From assembly GCF_002280785.1 (NCBI RefSeq), contig NZ_NCEQ01000017.1, positions 1 through 53,410 on the forward strand: a stretch of 53,410 nt of DNA, given 5' to 3'. Source of the DNA: Brevundimonas subvibrioides. GTDB lineage: Bacteria; Pseudomonadota; Alphaproteobacteria; Caulobacterales; Caulobacteraceae. The notes below the pieces were generated by a model. That model was given only the letters and a program-made list of their open reading frames with translations, made no database searches and was not told the origin of the DNA. Position 1 is the first letter of the stretch. Every line of letters begins with the position of its first letter. Below are positions 18,481-26,852 of the stretch, piece after piece. The position numbers and the translations under genes are program-made.

Positions 18481-18515
18481 GTTTGGCATGCCCCAATATC
18501 ACCCCCGTTTCGCCC

Positions 18516-18544
18516 TTGCGGCCGTCGCATCGGCTGGGTATAGA
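18516..18544 (+). promoter_or_regulatory. Promoter of tRNA-Val
   Basis: TTGCGG (18516-18521), a 17-base spacer and TATAGA (18539-18544) lie 41 bases before the mature tRNA 5' end, giving a leader of about 35 nt. Confidence 0.6.
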
Positions 18545-18585
18545 CCGCTCCTTCCCGTTCCGGACCCGTCCGGAACCGTTCTGGC

Positions 18586-18660
18586 GGATGCGTAGCTCAG
18601 CGGGAGAGCACCTCGTTGACATCGAGGGGGTCACAGGTTCAATCCCTGTCGCGTCCACCA
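18586..18660 (+). tRNA. tRNA-Val (GAC anticodon)
   Basis: 75 nt with the CCA end encoded. The acceptor arm GGATGCG pairs with CGCGTCC (one G-C/G-T adjusted pair). The D-arm is GCTCAGCGGGAGAGC, the anticodon stem CCTCG/CGAGG holds the loop TTGACAT (anticodon GAC), and the T-arm ACAGG-TTCAATC-CCTGT is perfect. No gene or obvious terminator is seen in the 283 bases that follow. Confidence 0.96.
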
Positions 18661-18943
18661 TTCCTTCCCATCACATTGCAGGCGTTGAAGAAAACTTCCG
18701 CCCGCGCCGGGTCCGCAAGCGCCGTCGCGGCCTGCGACCTTCAACGTCATCCGAAGCCTTGGGCGGTTCGCGGGCGAGATCGCGCTCGTGGGTCCGCGGC
18801 TCAGGTCACGTCCACGGCTTAGGGCCCGGCATCGGCGAGGCGGATGTCCGGCGCGGGGCCCGTCCTGCCCGGAGGCCGAAGAGAGTCGTCGCGTTCCGGG
18901 CGGGTGACTTGAGGCCTGTGGGGAACCGGCCGATACAACGGTC

Positions 18944-19750
18944 ATGACCGATCCGACGCCCGCCGCCGACATGACCTATGCCCGCTATCTGGACCTGGAC
19001 CGGCTGCTGGCCGCCCAGAACCCGATCAGCGACGAGCATGACGAAATGCTGTTCGTCATCATCCACCAGACCAAGGAGCTCTGGCTCAAGCAGATCCTGC
19101 ACGAGGTCGCCCTGGCCCAGTCGCTGGTGCGCGCCGGGGATCTTGTCCCGGCCTACAAGAGCCTGGCGCGGGTCAGCCGCATCCAGGCGGTGATGACCCA
19201 GAGCTGGGACATCCTGGCGACCATGACGCCCGCCGACTACCTGCGCTTCCGCGGCGTACTGGGCTCCAGCTCCGGCTTCCAGAGCGACCAGTTCCGCCGG
19301 CTGGAGACCATGCTGGGACTGAAGGATGCGAAGTTCCTGTCGTTCCAGCTAGACCGGCCGGAAGCCCATGCCGCCCTGTCGGAAGCCCTGGCCGCGCCGA
19401 GCCTCTATGACGACGCCCTGGCCCAGCTCGCGGCCGCCGGAATCGCCGTCCCCGCAGAGGCGCTGAACCGCGACGTCAGCCAGCCGTATGAGCCCTCGGA
19501 AGGCGTCGAGGCCGCCTGGCTGGAGGTCTATCGCGACACCGAACGCTGGTGGCCCTTCTATCAGCTGGCCGAGAAGCTGGTCGATCTGGACGACGCCCTC
19601 CTGACCTGGCGCCACAAACATGTGGTGACCGTCGAGCGGATCATCGGTCGGCGTCGCGGCACCGGCGGCACCGACGGCGTCGCCTACCTGTCGTCTACGC
19701 TCGATCGTCGCTGCTTCCCCGAGTTGTGGTCGTTGCGCACCAGGCTTTAG
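18944..19750 (+). CDS. kynA: Tryptophan 2,3-dioxygenase
   Basis: 268-residue heme dioxygenase that opens the indole ring of tryptophan to N-formylkynurenine, the first step of the kynurenine pathway. Signature blocks are DEMLFVIIHQTKELWLKQ near residue 35, SSSGFQSDQFRRLE near 108 and HKHVVTVERIIGRRRGTGG near 225, ending in FPELW. No kynureninase or formamidase gene lies nearby. The ATG at 18944 gives a normal length. Confidence 0.95.
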   Translation: MTDPTPAADMTYARYLDLDRLLAAQNPISDEHDEMLFVIIHQTKELWLKQILHEVALAQSLVRAGDLVPAYKSLARVSRIQAVMTQSWDILATMTPADYLRFRGVLGSSSGFQSDQFRRLETMLGLKDAKFLSFQLDRPEAHAALSEALAAPSLYDDALAQLAAAGIAVPAEALNRDVSQPYEPSEGVEAAWLEVYRDTERWWPFYQLAEKLVDLDDALLTWRHKHVVTVERIIGRRRGTGGTDGVAYLSSTLDRRCFPELWSLRTRL

Positions 19751-19833
19751 CCCCCTGTCCGCTGGACGGAGCCGACATGAGCCAATCCGGCAACGATGAC
19801 CTGCGCCGGGGTCTCGAAGAACCGCCGGTCGGG

Positions 19834-20418
19834 TCAGATCGCCCGCCGCCCCAGCTCCGCAATCCTGTCGAGCCATTGCTCGCACTGGACGTCGCTGATG
19901 CCCTCGACATTGCCGACGATGGTGGTCCGGGTCGGGCCGATGCCGACGAAGCTCAGGATGTTGCGCCTCAGGGCGGTCAGCGCATGGGCGAAGTAGAAGC
20001 CGCGGTAGATGGCGGCCGGCATGCCCATGGTGACGATGATCCGCGCGGTCCGGCCCTTGAGCCGTCCGTCCCCCAGGGTTCGTTCCCTCTGTCCGAAGGC
20101 GAAGCCCGGGCGGAAGGTCTGTTCGAACAGGGCCTTTAGCCGGGCCGGCATGAACCCCAGCCAGAGCGGGTGGATGATGACCAGATGCTGGGCCCAGGCG
20201 ATATCGGCCTGGACGCCGAGGATCGCGGCCGGCGCCGACGCGGCCTCCCAGTCGTCGCGACGGATCAGGTCAGGGAATTCGAGTCCCGAGAGATCGACCC
20301 GGCGCACCTCGTGACCGGCGGAGACGGCCCCCGAGGCGTAGGCGTCGGCCAGGGCGTGGCAAAATCGCCTGGGATCCGGATCAGGATGGCCGTCCAGCAC
20401 CAGGATTCGGCGCGCCAT
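19834..20418 (-). CDS. Flavodoxin-fold NAD(P)H-dependent oxidoreductase
   Basis: 194-residue protein of the NQO1/KefF-like flavodoxin-fold family. The N-terminal beta-strand and phosphate loop are ILVLDGHPDPDPRRFCHALADAY. The mid-domain HLVIIHPLWLGFMPARLKALFEQTFRPGFAF is the typical WxxxPAxLKxxxD/E block. It probably reduces quinones or other electrophiles with NAD(P)H and FMN/FAD. Its start overlaps the stop of the upstream gene by one base (TGATG), so it is in the leftward operon from the microprotein at 21821. A second, unrelated-in-position family member lies at 34856. Confidence 0.85.
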   Translation of the reverse strand: MARRILVLDGHPDPDPRRFCHALADAYASGAVSAGHEVRRVDLSGLEFPDLIRRDDWEAASAPAAILGVQADIAWAQHLVIIHPLWLGFMPARLKALFEQTFRPGFAFGQRERTLGDGRLKGRTARIIVTMGMPAAIYRGFYFAHALTALRRNILSFVGIGPTRTTIVGNVEGISDVQCEQWLDRIAELGRRAI

Positions 20419-20819
20419 CAGGCGATCGCCTGTTCGCCCGGAGCCGGGGTCTCGATCGGTTCAAGCCGTTCCACGCCATAGGTGTGGGTCTGGCCGTCCG
20501 CCGACACGATGGAGACGTATTCCCCCAGGGCGAATTGTTCCTCGCCGAGGCGGAAGCCGGAGGCGTCCAGATCGTCCCGCCCGTCCAGGTCCAGCAGCCA
20601 GCGATCGCCGACCGTGTGCCGCAGGCGGCCCGTGGCGACGGTCGCGTCCCGCACGAACCGGCGCACGAAGCATCGGTCGGGCGCGGCGCGACAGGCCGCG
20701 AGATCCAGCCGTCCCGCCTCGTCGAGGGCGGCGACAATGTCCCATCCGTCGCGGGCGTCGCCGTGCGGATGGCCGGGCTCGCGCGCGAGTTCGAGCCGGA
20801 TATGGTGAAAGCCGCTCAT
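20418..20819 (-). CDS. Conserved hypothetical protein
   Basis: 133-residue soluble protein, starting MSGFHHIRLELAREPGHP. It contains a Cys-Arg-rich centre (ALDEAGRLDLAACRAAPDRCFVRRF) and a C-terminal beta-rich part (EEQFALGEYVSIVSADGQTHTYGV). I do not know its function. It sits between a universal stress protein and a flavodoxin-fold oxidoreductase in one leftward unit. The start at 20817-20819 is chosen from the family-like N-terminus; the frame is open to 20903. Confidence 0.75.
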   Translation of the reverse strand: MSGFHHIRLELAREPGHPHGDARDGWDIVAALDEAGRLDLAACRAAPDRCFVRRFVRDATVATGRLRHTVGDRWLLDLDGRDDLDASGFRLGEEQFALGEYVSIVSADGQTHTYGVERLEPIETPAPGEQAIA

Positions 20820-20833
20820 CGCAAACCTCGGGA

Positions 20834-21673
20834 TCAGTGGGTGAGAAGGACGCAGACCGGCGCGGAGGCCAGCAGTTCGGAGGTCACGCCGCCGAGCGCC
20901 CATTCGCGCAGCCGGGCATGGCCGTAGCCGCCGCAGACGATCAGCCCGGCCTGGTGACTGGCCGCGAAGCCCAGGATGTTCCGGGCGGCGGTGGTCTTGC
21001 CGGGAGGGGAGACATGAGCCTCGGCCGAAATCCCGTGACGCCCCAGCCAGGCGACAACGTCGTCGGTGCGCGCAGCGGCCTGTTCTGCGGTGTCCTCGCC
21101 CGCAATCTCCAGGACATGGACGGTGGAGGCGCGGCTCAGCAAGGGAAGGGCCGAGGCCGCCGCACGCTGGGCTTCGCGGCTGTCCTTCCAGGCCACCACC
21201 GCCGGCCAGCCGGTCGGCTCCCGCTCCCGCTCCCGCTCCGGCGGAACCACGAGGACCGGGCGCCCGACGGCCATCAGGACATCGGCCGGATCGATGGCGT
21301 GGGTCGGCGCGCGCGACGAGCGGCGTCCGAGGATGACAAGGTCCGCAGCCCGGGCCTCATGCGCCACGACATCGGCTGGAAGCCCCAGCCGGCCCCGCCA
21401 TTCCGTCCGGCCCCGTCGAGACCCGACGAGCTCGTGAAAACGCGTGAGCGCGCCGCGGACCTCCGCCTCGGCGAGGTCGCGGAGGAGGGTGAAGGCCTCC
21501 CCGAACATGGCGCCGCCGGTGTAGAGGTCGTCCGCCGGCGGCACGCTGAGGGCGACGCCGCAGGCTCCGATCAGATGGGCGTCCAGTCCGGCCGCCAGAT
21601 CGCAGGCGAGGCGGACGCGGGCGTCGCTGTCGACGCCCTGATCCACGGCTACGAGCAGGGTCTTGAACGTCAT
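20834..21673 (-). CDS. Universal stress protein, two Usp domains
   Basis: 279-residue tandem UspA protein. Domain 1 starts MTFKTLLVAVDQGVDSDARVRLACDLA. Domain 2 ends with the nucleotide-binding style GGYGHARLREWALGGVTSELLASAPVCVLL. Tandem Usps are often induced by oxygen limitation and respiratory stress. It is the second gene of a leftward unit that starts with a small membrane protein behind an FNR-type box (21872-21885). Confidence 0.92.
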   Translation of the reverse strand: MTFKTLLVAVDQGVDSDARVRLACDLAAGLDAHLIGACGVALSVPPADDLYTGGAMFGEAFTLLRDLAEAEVRGALTRFHELVGSRRGRTEWRGRLGLPADVVAHEARAADLVILGRRSSRAPTHAIDPADVLMAVGRPVLVVPPEREREREPTGWPAVVAWKDSREAQRAAASALPLLSRASTVHVLEIAGEDTAEQAAARTDDVVAWLGRHGISAEAHVSPPGKTTAARNILGFAASHQAGLIVCGGYGHARLREWALGGVTSELLASAPVCVLLTH

Positions 21674-21695
21674 TGTGGGCCTTTCGAAGCTGGGG

Positions 21696-21821
21696 TCAGC
21701 GCTCGCGCGGCGGAGCGCGACGCGGAAGGGCGGTCCAGAGGGCGGCGCCCCCGACGAACCCGATGAAGAGGGCGAAGAGGGCGATAACCGTCGCGACGAC
21801 GGGGATGGCTTGTGCGGGCAT
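21696..21821 (-). CDS. 41-residue single-span membrane microprotein
   Basis: A short gene. It encodes a hydrophobic helix of about 20 residues (AIPVVATVIALFALFIGFVG and on to W) with a basic arginine- and proline-rich tail ending PRRAPPRER, so it is probably a bitopic inner-membrane peptide. AAGGAG lies 8 bases before the ATG (21819-21821), a strong ribosome site. An FNR-type box (21872-21885) is centred about 58 bases upstream. It precedes the Usp gene by 22 bases. Small subunits of oxidases (CcoS, CydX type) are comparable in size, but I cannot assign it. Confidence 0.72.
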   Translation of the reverse strand: MPAQAIPVVATVIALFALFIGFVGGAALWTALPRRAPPRER

Positions 21822-21871
21822 GCGCAGGTCTCCTTCTCTCGCCTTGGTCGCCCAACGGTCGGCGCGCCGCC

Positions 21872-21885
21872 TTGACCGAGATCAA
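21872..21885. promoter_or_regulatory. FNR/FixK-type box
   Basis: TTGACCGAGATCAA, one mismatch to TTGAT-N4-ATCAA. It is centred about 58 bases before the leftward microprotein start, so a class II promoter (-41) would begin transcription about 16 bases before the ATG. Confidence 0.7.
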
Positions 21886-21961
21886 AACATGCGGTGCCGA
21901 TCGACGACGCGGAGGCGAGGACCAGGGCCGTGGCCTCGCTCGGAAAGCCGTTCGGACCGCC

Positions 21962-21975
21962 TTGATCTGCATCAA
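21962..21975. promoter_or_regulatory. FNR/FixK-type box, perfect
   Basis: TTGATCTGCATCAA matches TTGAT-N4-ATCAA exactly. It is centred 65 bases before the FnrN/FnrL start, pointing to auto- or FixK-control of that gene. Confidence 0.82.
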
Positions 21976-22032
21976 CTCCCGGTGCGCCGCGATGGCGGAC
22001 AAGACTGGGCCTCGCGGCGTCAGGATTCCACC

Positions 22033-22770
22033 ATGTTCGAGCTCAAGGCTCTCCCCGTCGAATGCGACGATCGCCTCAGAAGCACGGACTGCGCCGGCTG
22101 CGGCGCCCGAATGCTGAGCGTGTGCGGCAGCATCGAGGAGGCCGACCTCGGAAGCCTCGACGCCCTGGCGGACCCCGTCACGCTGGAGGCCGGAGCGGCG
22201 CTCATCCGCCAGGGCGACGCCGCCCAGCATGTGTTCAATATCACCGCCGGGTCCGTGCGGGTCTACAAGCTGCTGTCCGACGGTCGCCGCCAGATCATCG
22301 GCTTCCTGTTCGCGGGCGACCTCCTCGGTCTCGCCACCGGGGAGACCTATGTCTTCTCCGCCGAGGCGATCGAGCCGACCACGGCGTGCCGGTTCCGCAA
22401 GAGCGACTATCGCGCCCTCATCCGGGATACCCCCGCGCTCGAGGCCGTTCTGCTCGAACGGGCCAATCACGAACTGGCCGCAGCCCAGAATCACATGCTG
22501 CTCCTGGGTCGCAAGACCGCAATCGAGCGGGTGGCGACCTTCCTTCTGGATCAGCCGGCGCACGACCCCGCCCGCCCCAGTCTGACGGACCACATCCGCC
22601 TGCCGATGACCCGGTCGGAGATCGCCGACTATCTTGGCCTGACGATCGAGACCGTCAGCCGGATCCTGACCCGGCTCAAGACCATGGGCGTCATCCGCCT
22701 GCTCTCCCCGACCGAGCTGCAGGTCCGGCAGCCGGAGCGGCTGCGGTCACTGTCCGACGGCGGCGCCTGA
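22033..22770 (+). CDS. Oxygen-sensing FNR-type transcription factor (FnrN/FnrL class)
   Basis: 245-residue Crp/Fnr regulator. Cys20, Cys23 and Cys31 form C-X2-C-X7-C, and Cys119 is a fourth candidate ligand, the pattern of FnrN/FnrL [4Fe-4S] sensors. The cyclic-nucleotide-like fold spans about 45-150. The DNA-reading helix is in MTRSEIADYLGLTIETVSRILTRLK (E, S and R of the FNR recognition motif present). It should dimerise and bind TTGAT-N4-ATCAA boxes when oxygen is low. The ATG at 22033 is the only start giving the Cys motif close to the N-terminus; a perfect box lies just upstream. Confidence 0.92.
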   Translation: MFELKALPVECDDRLRSTDCAGCGARMLSVCGSIEEADLGSLDALADPVTLEAGAALIRQGDAAQHVFNITAGSVRVYKLLSDGRRQIIGFLFAGDLLGLATGETYVFSAEAIEPTTACRFRKSDYRALIRDTPALEAVLLERANHELAAAQNHMLLLGRKTAIERVATFLLDQPAHDPARPSLTDHIRLPMTRSEIADYLGLTIETVSRILTRLKTMGVIRLLSPTELQVRQPERLRSLSDGGA

Positions 22771-22859
22771 CGTCGGGCGGCCGCGTTGGACGCCGCAGGG
22801 CGCCGTCAGAAATGCGTCAAGACGTCTCTGGCCGAGCGGCACGGCCGATGATCCGAGGC

Positions 22860-22873
22860 TTGCGCTGGATCAA
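22860..22873. promoter_or_regulatory. Partial FNR/FixK-type box
   Basis: TTGCGCTGGATCAA has a full ATCAA half and a TTG-only left half. It lies 168 bases before the PNPOx-like gene, farther than the other boxes, so its role is less sure. Confidence 0.4.
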
Positions 22874-23040
22874 GGCTCCGCGACCGCAACCGGGCCACGG
22901 TCCTGTCGACGCCTCGCTGGCCGTATTGTGCAGCCGGACCGCGTCGTGGACCACCAGATGCGCCCTGACAGCCCCTTACAGATCGCCATTCCCGGGGCCG
23001 GACTGACCGTCCTCGCCCCGGCCGTCAGGAGGGTCTGACC

Positions 23041-23562
23041 ATGCCGGAGGTCGCTCCACCCCCCATCCACGGCGGCGCAGTCGCCGCCGTCGTGGCCCTG
23101 CTCGACGCCCAACGGCTTCTGACGCTCGCCGTCAATCGTCCTGACGGTTGGCCCCAGGCGACCACTGTGGGCTACGTCAACGAAGGGCTGAATCTCTATG
23201 TGGTCGTAGCGCGGACCAGTCAGAAACTGGCGAACATCAGGGCCGACTCGCGAGTCTCCGTCGTCATCCGCAGCGAGGCGCAGCAAGGCGACGCCGTGGG
23301 CGTATCCATGGCCGCCCGGGCCGTGGAGATCACCGATCCGGTCCTGGTCGAGCGCCTCGATCAGTCCGTCCGGGAACGGTATGCGGACCTGCACGTCTTC
23401 GGACCCGGGGGCGATTCCGTCGCCGTGATCCATCTGCGCCCCGAGATCATCTCGCCGGTCAGCGTGATCGCGGGGCGCAGCCACTCCCAGACCTTCAGCC
23501 TCCAGCCCGCCGATACGACTCCGCCCATCGTTGCGGCCCCGCGCGTGATCGACCTGATCTGA
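23041..23562 (+). CDS. Pyridoxamine 5'-phosphate oxidase-like FMN-binding protein
   Basis: 173-residue split beta-barrel flavoprotein: LLDAQRLLTLAVNRPDGWPQATTVGYV at the N-terminus, then LYVVVARTSQKLANIRADSRVSVVI. These are the usual FMN-phosphate and dimer-contact strands of the PNPOx-like superfamily. Members reduce varied substrates or bind heme or flavin; no specific reaction is implied. AGGAGGG lies 7 bases before the ATG. Neighbours are the FNR regulator and a patatin lipase. Confidence 0.8.
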   Translation: MPEVAPPPIHGGAVAAVVALLDAQRLLTLAVNRPDGWPQATTVGYVNEGLNLYVVVARTSQKLANIRADSRVSVVIRSEAQQGDAVGVSMAARAVEITDPVLVERLDQSVRERYADLHVFGPGGDSVAVIHLRPEIISPVSVIAGRSHSQTFSLQPADTTPPIVAAPRVIDLI

Positions 23563-23650
23563 GCCGACGCTTCGCGCATCGTCCGCGACGAACCGGGCCT
23601 GCTGAGGATCAAGAGAGCGACCTGCAGGCGACGGTCCCGGGCCGACGCCC

Positions 23651-24814
23651 TCAGTCGCCGAAGCGGAAGGTTTTCGCCAGCAGACCGGCAACAGTCTCAG
23701 GCGCCTCGGAACCCGCCGCCCAGACTTCTCCATCCCGCGCCCGCGAGGCTGCGGCGTCGAACAGACGGGTCATGCTCCGGGTGTCGAACTTCAGCATGAC
23801 GCCATGGCCGGCCGTGTCGGGGATCGAGGCGACCGCCAGCGGCAGGCCGGCTCCGGCGCAGAAGGTCGCAGTGACGCTGATCGCCTGCCGATAGGAGAAC
23901 TGCAGCATGGTATCGAAGCTGCGCAGCAGGATCGTCGGGACGTTACTCGCCGTCGCCAGGGGCGCGGGCTCCAGGATGGTGTTGGCGATGACATAGACGC
24001 GACCGCCGCGCATCCGCCGCCCCGCCCCCTTCAAACGCAGCAACGCGTCTGGAAGCACGAACAAGGGGGCCGCAACACCGCCGTCGACGTGCATTTCTTC
24101 GTAGACCCGACCGCCGGACCGACAGGCGATCATGCGCGGCGGAAAAACCCCCGGCAGGCTGGCGGACGCGGCCAGGATCTGCCGAAAGAGAGTGATGGCG
24201 TTCGCTTCTCCGGCCTCGCGCATCTGGCTGGCGATCGCACCGAGATCCCAGATGCAGGCGCGCTGTCGATCCAGGTCGGTGGTCGCCACGAACAGGCGAC
24301 GGCCCTCGGCGTGCGCGGCCGCCACGGCCTCAAGCAAGGGTGCATCAATGAAGGGCGCGATCAGGCCGTCGAGTGCGGCGGCGCGGAACAGGCCCGGCTC
24401 CAGGCCCGGGGTCGCACGGCGCAGGGCGAAGAGCGACGCAGCATGACCGCCCGTGTAGGCGTCCTGGAGCCGGCCGTCCCAGGCGGGGCCAAGGAAGGCG
24501 AAAGGGGCGATCAGGGCCCCGGTGCTGACGCCGGTGACCAGGGCGAACTCCGGACGCCGCCCGGCCCGCGATAGACCGACCAGAAGCCCGGCGCCGTAGG
24601 CTCCGCCTGCCGCGCCGCCGGAAATCGCCAGGACATTGAACGGGACACGCGACCAGGGTGCACGCGGCGCCGCGATGCGATCCATGGCGGAGGCCAGACC
24701 GTGTTCCGCCTCTTGCGCGGTGAGACGCACATCCTTGAAGCCGACCGGCTGGCCGGGGTCATCGGCCAGATCGCGCTTGCGGCGCAGGAAGGAGCGGGTC
24801 GGCGCGTCTGTCAT
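23651..24814 (-). CDS. Patatin-like phospholipase
   Basis: 387-residue lipid acyl hydrolase. The oxyanion loop is GGAAGGAYGAG near residue 67, the nucleophile Ser lies in GVSTG near 96, and the catalytic Asp is in HVDGGVAAPLF near 245, so the Ser-Asp dyad is intact. It has no signal peptide and is probably cytoplasmic or membrane-associated. It is divergent from a universal stress protein across 230 bases that include an FNR-type box. It may remodel phospholipids under oxygen stress (inference). Confidence 0.9.
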   Translation of the reverse strand: MTDAPTRSFLRRKRDLADDPGQPVGFKDVRLTAQEAEHGLASAMDRIAAPRAPWSRVPFNVLAISGGAAGGAYGAGLLVGLSRAGRRPEFALVTGVSTGALIAPFAFLGPAWDGRLQDAYTGGHAASLFALRRATPGLEPGLFRAAALDGLIAPFIDAPLLEAVAAAHAEGRRLFVATTDLDRQRACIWDLGAIASQMREAGEANAITLFRQILAASASLPGVFPPRMIACRSGGRVYEEMHVDGGVAAPLFVLPDALLRLKGAGRRMRGGRVYVIANTILEPAPLATASNVPTILLRSFDTMLQFSYRQAISVTATFCAGAGLPLAVASIPDTAGHGVMLKFDTRSMTRLFDAAASRARDGEVWAAGSEAPETVAGLLAKTFRFGD

Positions 24815-24945
24815 GGACCTCGGTTCCGGCGGCGTTGCGACGCCGCCACGTTGACAGGGCTCTCACGACCGTTCTGATCCGATCCGCCCGGCCGATGCAA
24901 GGTCGGGTCTCAGGGGGCCCTCCCAGGCGGGCAACGGCGCCGCAT

Positions 24946-24959
24946 CTGATCTGGATCAA
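24946..24959. promoter_or_regulatory. FNR/FixK-type box, one mismatch
   Basis: CTGATCTGGATCAA differs from the consensus only at the first base. It is in the divergent region of the patatin and Usp genes, centred 92 bases before the Usp ATG. Confidence 0.65.
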
Positions 24960-25044
24960 GGCCAGGCCGGTCAGATGCGCGTCCTCTCGTCCGTCGGCGC
25001 TCTCTGCAGGAACAAGAGCTGCGAGCCGCCCTGGGAGGACTCTT

Positions 25045-25908
25045 ATGAGCTACAAGTCCATCGTCGCCCTGACCTTTGGTCATGCCGGCGACGCCTCGAC
25101 ACTCCGCTTCGCCGCCGCGCTCGCCGTCCTCAACAAGGCCAGGGTGGTCGTGTTTCCCTTCATGCCCGACCCGATGGTCGATCTCGTCAGCTACGGCATG
25201 CTGCTCGGCACGACCCTTCCGGATGAGACGACGTCGGCGATCCTCGCGAGCCAGAAGGCGGCGAGAGCCACGCTGGAGATGGAGTGTCGCCGCATCTGCA
25301 ATGCGGCCGACCTGGTCTTCGGAGACGGAGAGGGCCTTCCCCGCATGGCGTTGGCCACCCCCACGGGCCGGGCGGAGATCGCATTGAGCCATTGCCTGGC
25401 CCTGGCCGATCTGGTGGTGATCAGTCAGGAGAGCCTGACCACCTCCCTGATCGCCGAGGAGACCTTCGCCCAGACGCTGCTGCAGCGACGCGTCCCCATC
25501 CTGATCGCCCGGGGGGATCCTTCTCGCCTGGAAGGACCGGTCATGATCGCCTGGGACGGCAGCGCCGAAGCCGGCCGGGCGGTCAGGCAAGCCCTCCCGC
25601 TCATCGCCATGTCGTCCGCAACCACCGCCGTACAGTGCGCCAAAGGTCTGGACCCCGTGGCCGCCAATCCGTCATTCGATCCTCTGCTCGACTATCTCAG
25701 CGCCCATGCGGCCGGAAGCGCCAGCACCGAGACAGTCAGGGGCGGACCAGAGGGTCTCGCGCTGGTCGAGGCGGCCAAAAGGTTGAAGGCGGGAGTCCTG
25801 ATCGCAGGGGGCTACGGACACAGCCGCCTGCGCGAGGCCGTCTTCGGGGGCGCCACCCGCACCCTGCTTGACGATGTCGAGGGGCCGTCCCTGTTGATGG
25901 CGCACTGA
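25045..25908 (+). CDS. Universal stress protein, two Usp domains
   Basis: 287-residue tandem Usp. It begins MSYKSIVALTFGHAGDASTLR; domain 2 begins GPVMIAWDGSAEAGRAVRQALPL and ends GGYGHSRLREAVFGGATRTLL. The ATG follows GGGAGGAC by 5 bases. The short gene that follows resembles a fragment of the same family. The FNR-type box upstream puts it in the low-oxygen set. Confidence 0.9.
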   Translation: MSYKSIVALTFGHAGDASTLRFAAALAVLNKARVVVFPFMPDPMVDLVSYGMLLGTTLPDETTSAILASQKAARATLEMECRRICNAADLVFGDGEGLPRMALATPTGRAEIALSHCLALADLVVISQESLTTSLIAEETFAQTLLQRRVPILIARGDPSRLEGPVMIAWDGSAEAGRAVRQALPLIAMSSATTAVQCAKGLDPVAANPSFDPLLDYLSAHAAGSASTETVRGGPEGLALVEAAKRLKAGVLIAGGYGHSRLREAVFGGATRTLLDDVEGPSLLMAH

Positions 25909-25909
25909 G

Positions 25910-26215
25910 ATGTCGATCCGCAACCTCCTCATCGATCTCAACGCCGCCGAAGATTTGCCTCGGCTGCACGTCGTCCTGGCTCTGGCAGCCGATCCGGGCG
26001 CGGCCGACCTGACTGCGGTCGCCGCTAGAGGAGTCACGCCGCCGGGCCACGGCTTTCCCGTCGGGCCGGGCGTGATGCAGGTGCGAGAGAGGGATATCCG
26101 AACCGCCGTCCTGTCCCTCCAGGCCGATCTCGTCGCGCGCGCGGAGGACCTGCGGCTGGAGTGGGGGGGCGATGTGACCGCCGACGGCCCCCTGCCCTGC
26201 CTGAGGATTCATTGA
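25910..26215 (+). CDS. Short Usp-like hypothetical protein
   Basis: 101 residues starting MSIRNLLIDLNAAEDLPRL, a plausible first beta-strand of a Usp domain. The second half has no ATP-loop motif (GXXG) and the protein ends after one half-domain. It begins one base after the previous Usp stop, and its own stop overlaps the next gene's TTG start. It may be a decayed Usp or a small partner of the preceding one. Family assignment is tentative. Confidence 0.55.
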   Translation: MSIRNLLIDLNAAEDLPRLHVVLALAADPGAADLTAVAARGVTPPGHGFPVGPGVMQVRERDIRTAVLSLQADLVARAEDLRLEWGGDVTADGPLPCLRIH

Positions 26216-26838
26216 CCGGCGCCCCGACCTGGCCTGTCGACCCGGCGGTGCTGCCCGGCTTTCTGCTGGCCATGGTTCTGATCGAGCTCACACCGGGCCC
26301 CAACATGGGTTACCTCGCCGTGATCGCCGCCGGACGCGGCCGCCTGGCCGGCGTCCTGAGCGTTCTGGGCATCACCGCCGGGCTGGGCGTCTACCTCGCC
26401 CTGGCCGTGTTCGGCCTCACCCACGGCCTGACGGACGCGCCGGTCGCGATGACCGCCCTGAGATGGGGCGGCGTCCTCTATCTGTTCGTGCTCGCCGCCG
26501 AGGCCCTGCGTCCCTCGACAGGAACGATCGCCACGAATGGCGGCGCCGGCCGTCTCGTGGCGCGCGGCCTGCTCGCCAACCTCCTCAATCCCAAGGCCCT
26601 GCTGTTTTACGGCGTTCTCCTGCCGGGCTTCGTCCGGCCGGACCACGCGGCCCCGTGGGTCCAACTGCTCAGCCTGGGTCTGGCCCACATCGCCATCAGC
26701 GTCCTGATCCACCTCGGCATCGTTCTCGGGGCCGCGCGCACGACGGCCACCTGGGGCGCAGGCCGGCGGCGGATGCTGCGCTTCATCTCGGCGGCGGGCC
26801 TCGCCGCAGTCGCCCTTTGGCTCGCCCTGGCGAACTGA
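26212..26838 (+). CDS. LysE family amino-acid exporter
   Basis: 208-residue membrane protein with about six hydrophobic segments. The N-terminal family motif is ELTPGPNMGYLAVIAAGRGRLAGVLSVLG, and the conserved NLLNPKALLFY lies mid-protein (about residue 128). It exports an amino acid or similar small solute. A TTG start at 26212 overlapping the previous stop gives the usual length; the frame is open to 26161 but that extension is Arg-rich and implausible. Confidence 0.85.
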   Translation: MTGAPTWPVDPAVLPGFLLAMVLIELTPGPNMGYLAVIAAGRGRLAGVLSVLGITAGLGVYLALAVFGLTHGLTDAPVAMTALRWGGVLYLFVLAAEALRPSTGTIATNGGAGRLVARGLLANLLNPKALLFYGVLLPGFVRPDHAAPWVQLLSLGLAHIAISVLIHLGIVLGAARTTATWGAGRRRMLRFISAAGLAAVALWLALAN

Positions 26839-26852
26839 CGAAAGGTTTCTTG

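Noticed and set aside
22860..22873. Strong FNR site for the PNPOx-like gene
   Set aside because: Kept only as a partial box; it is too distant (168 bases) and lacks half of the left arm, so direct control is not claimed.
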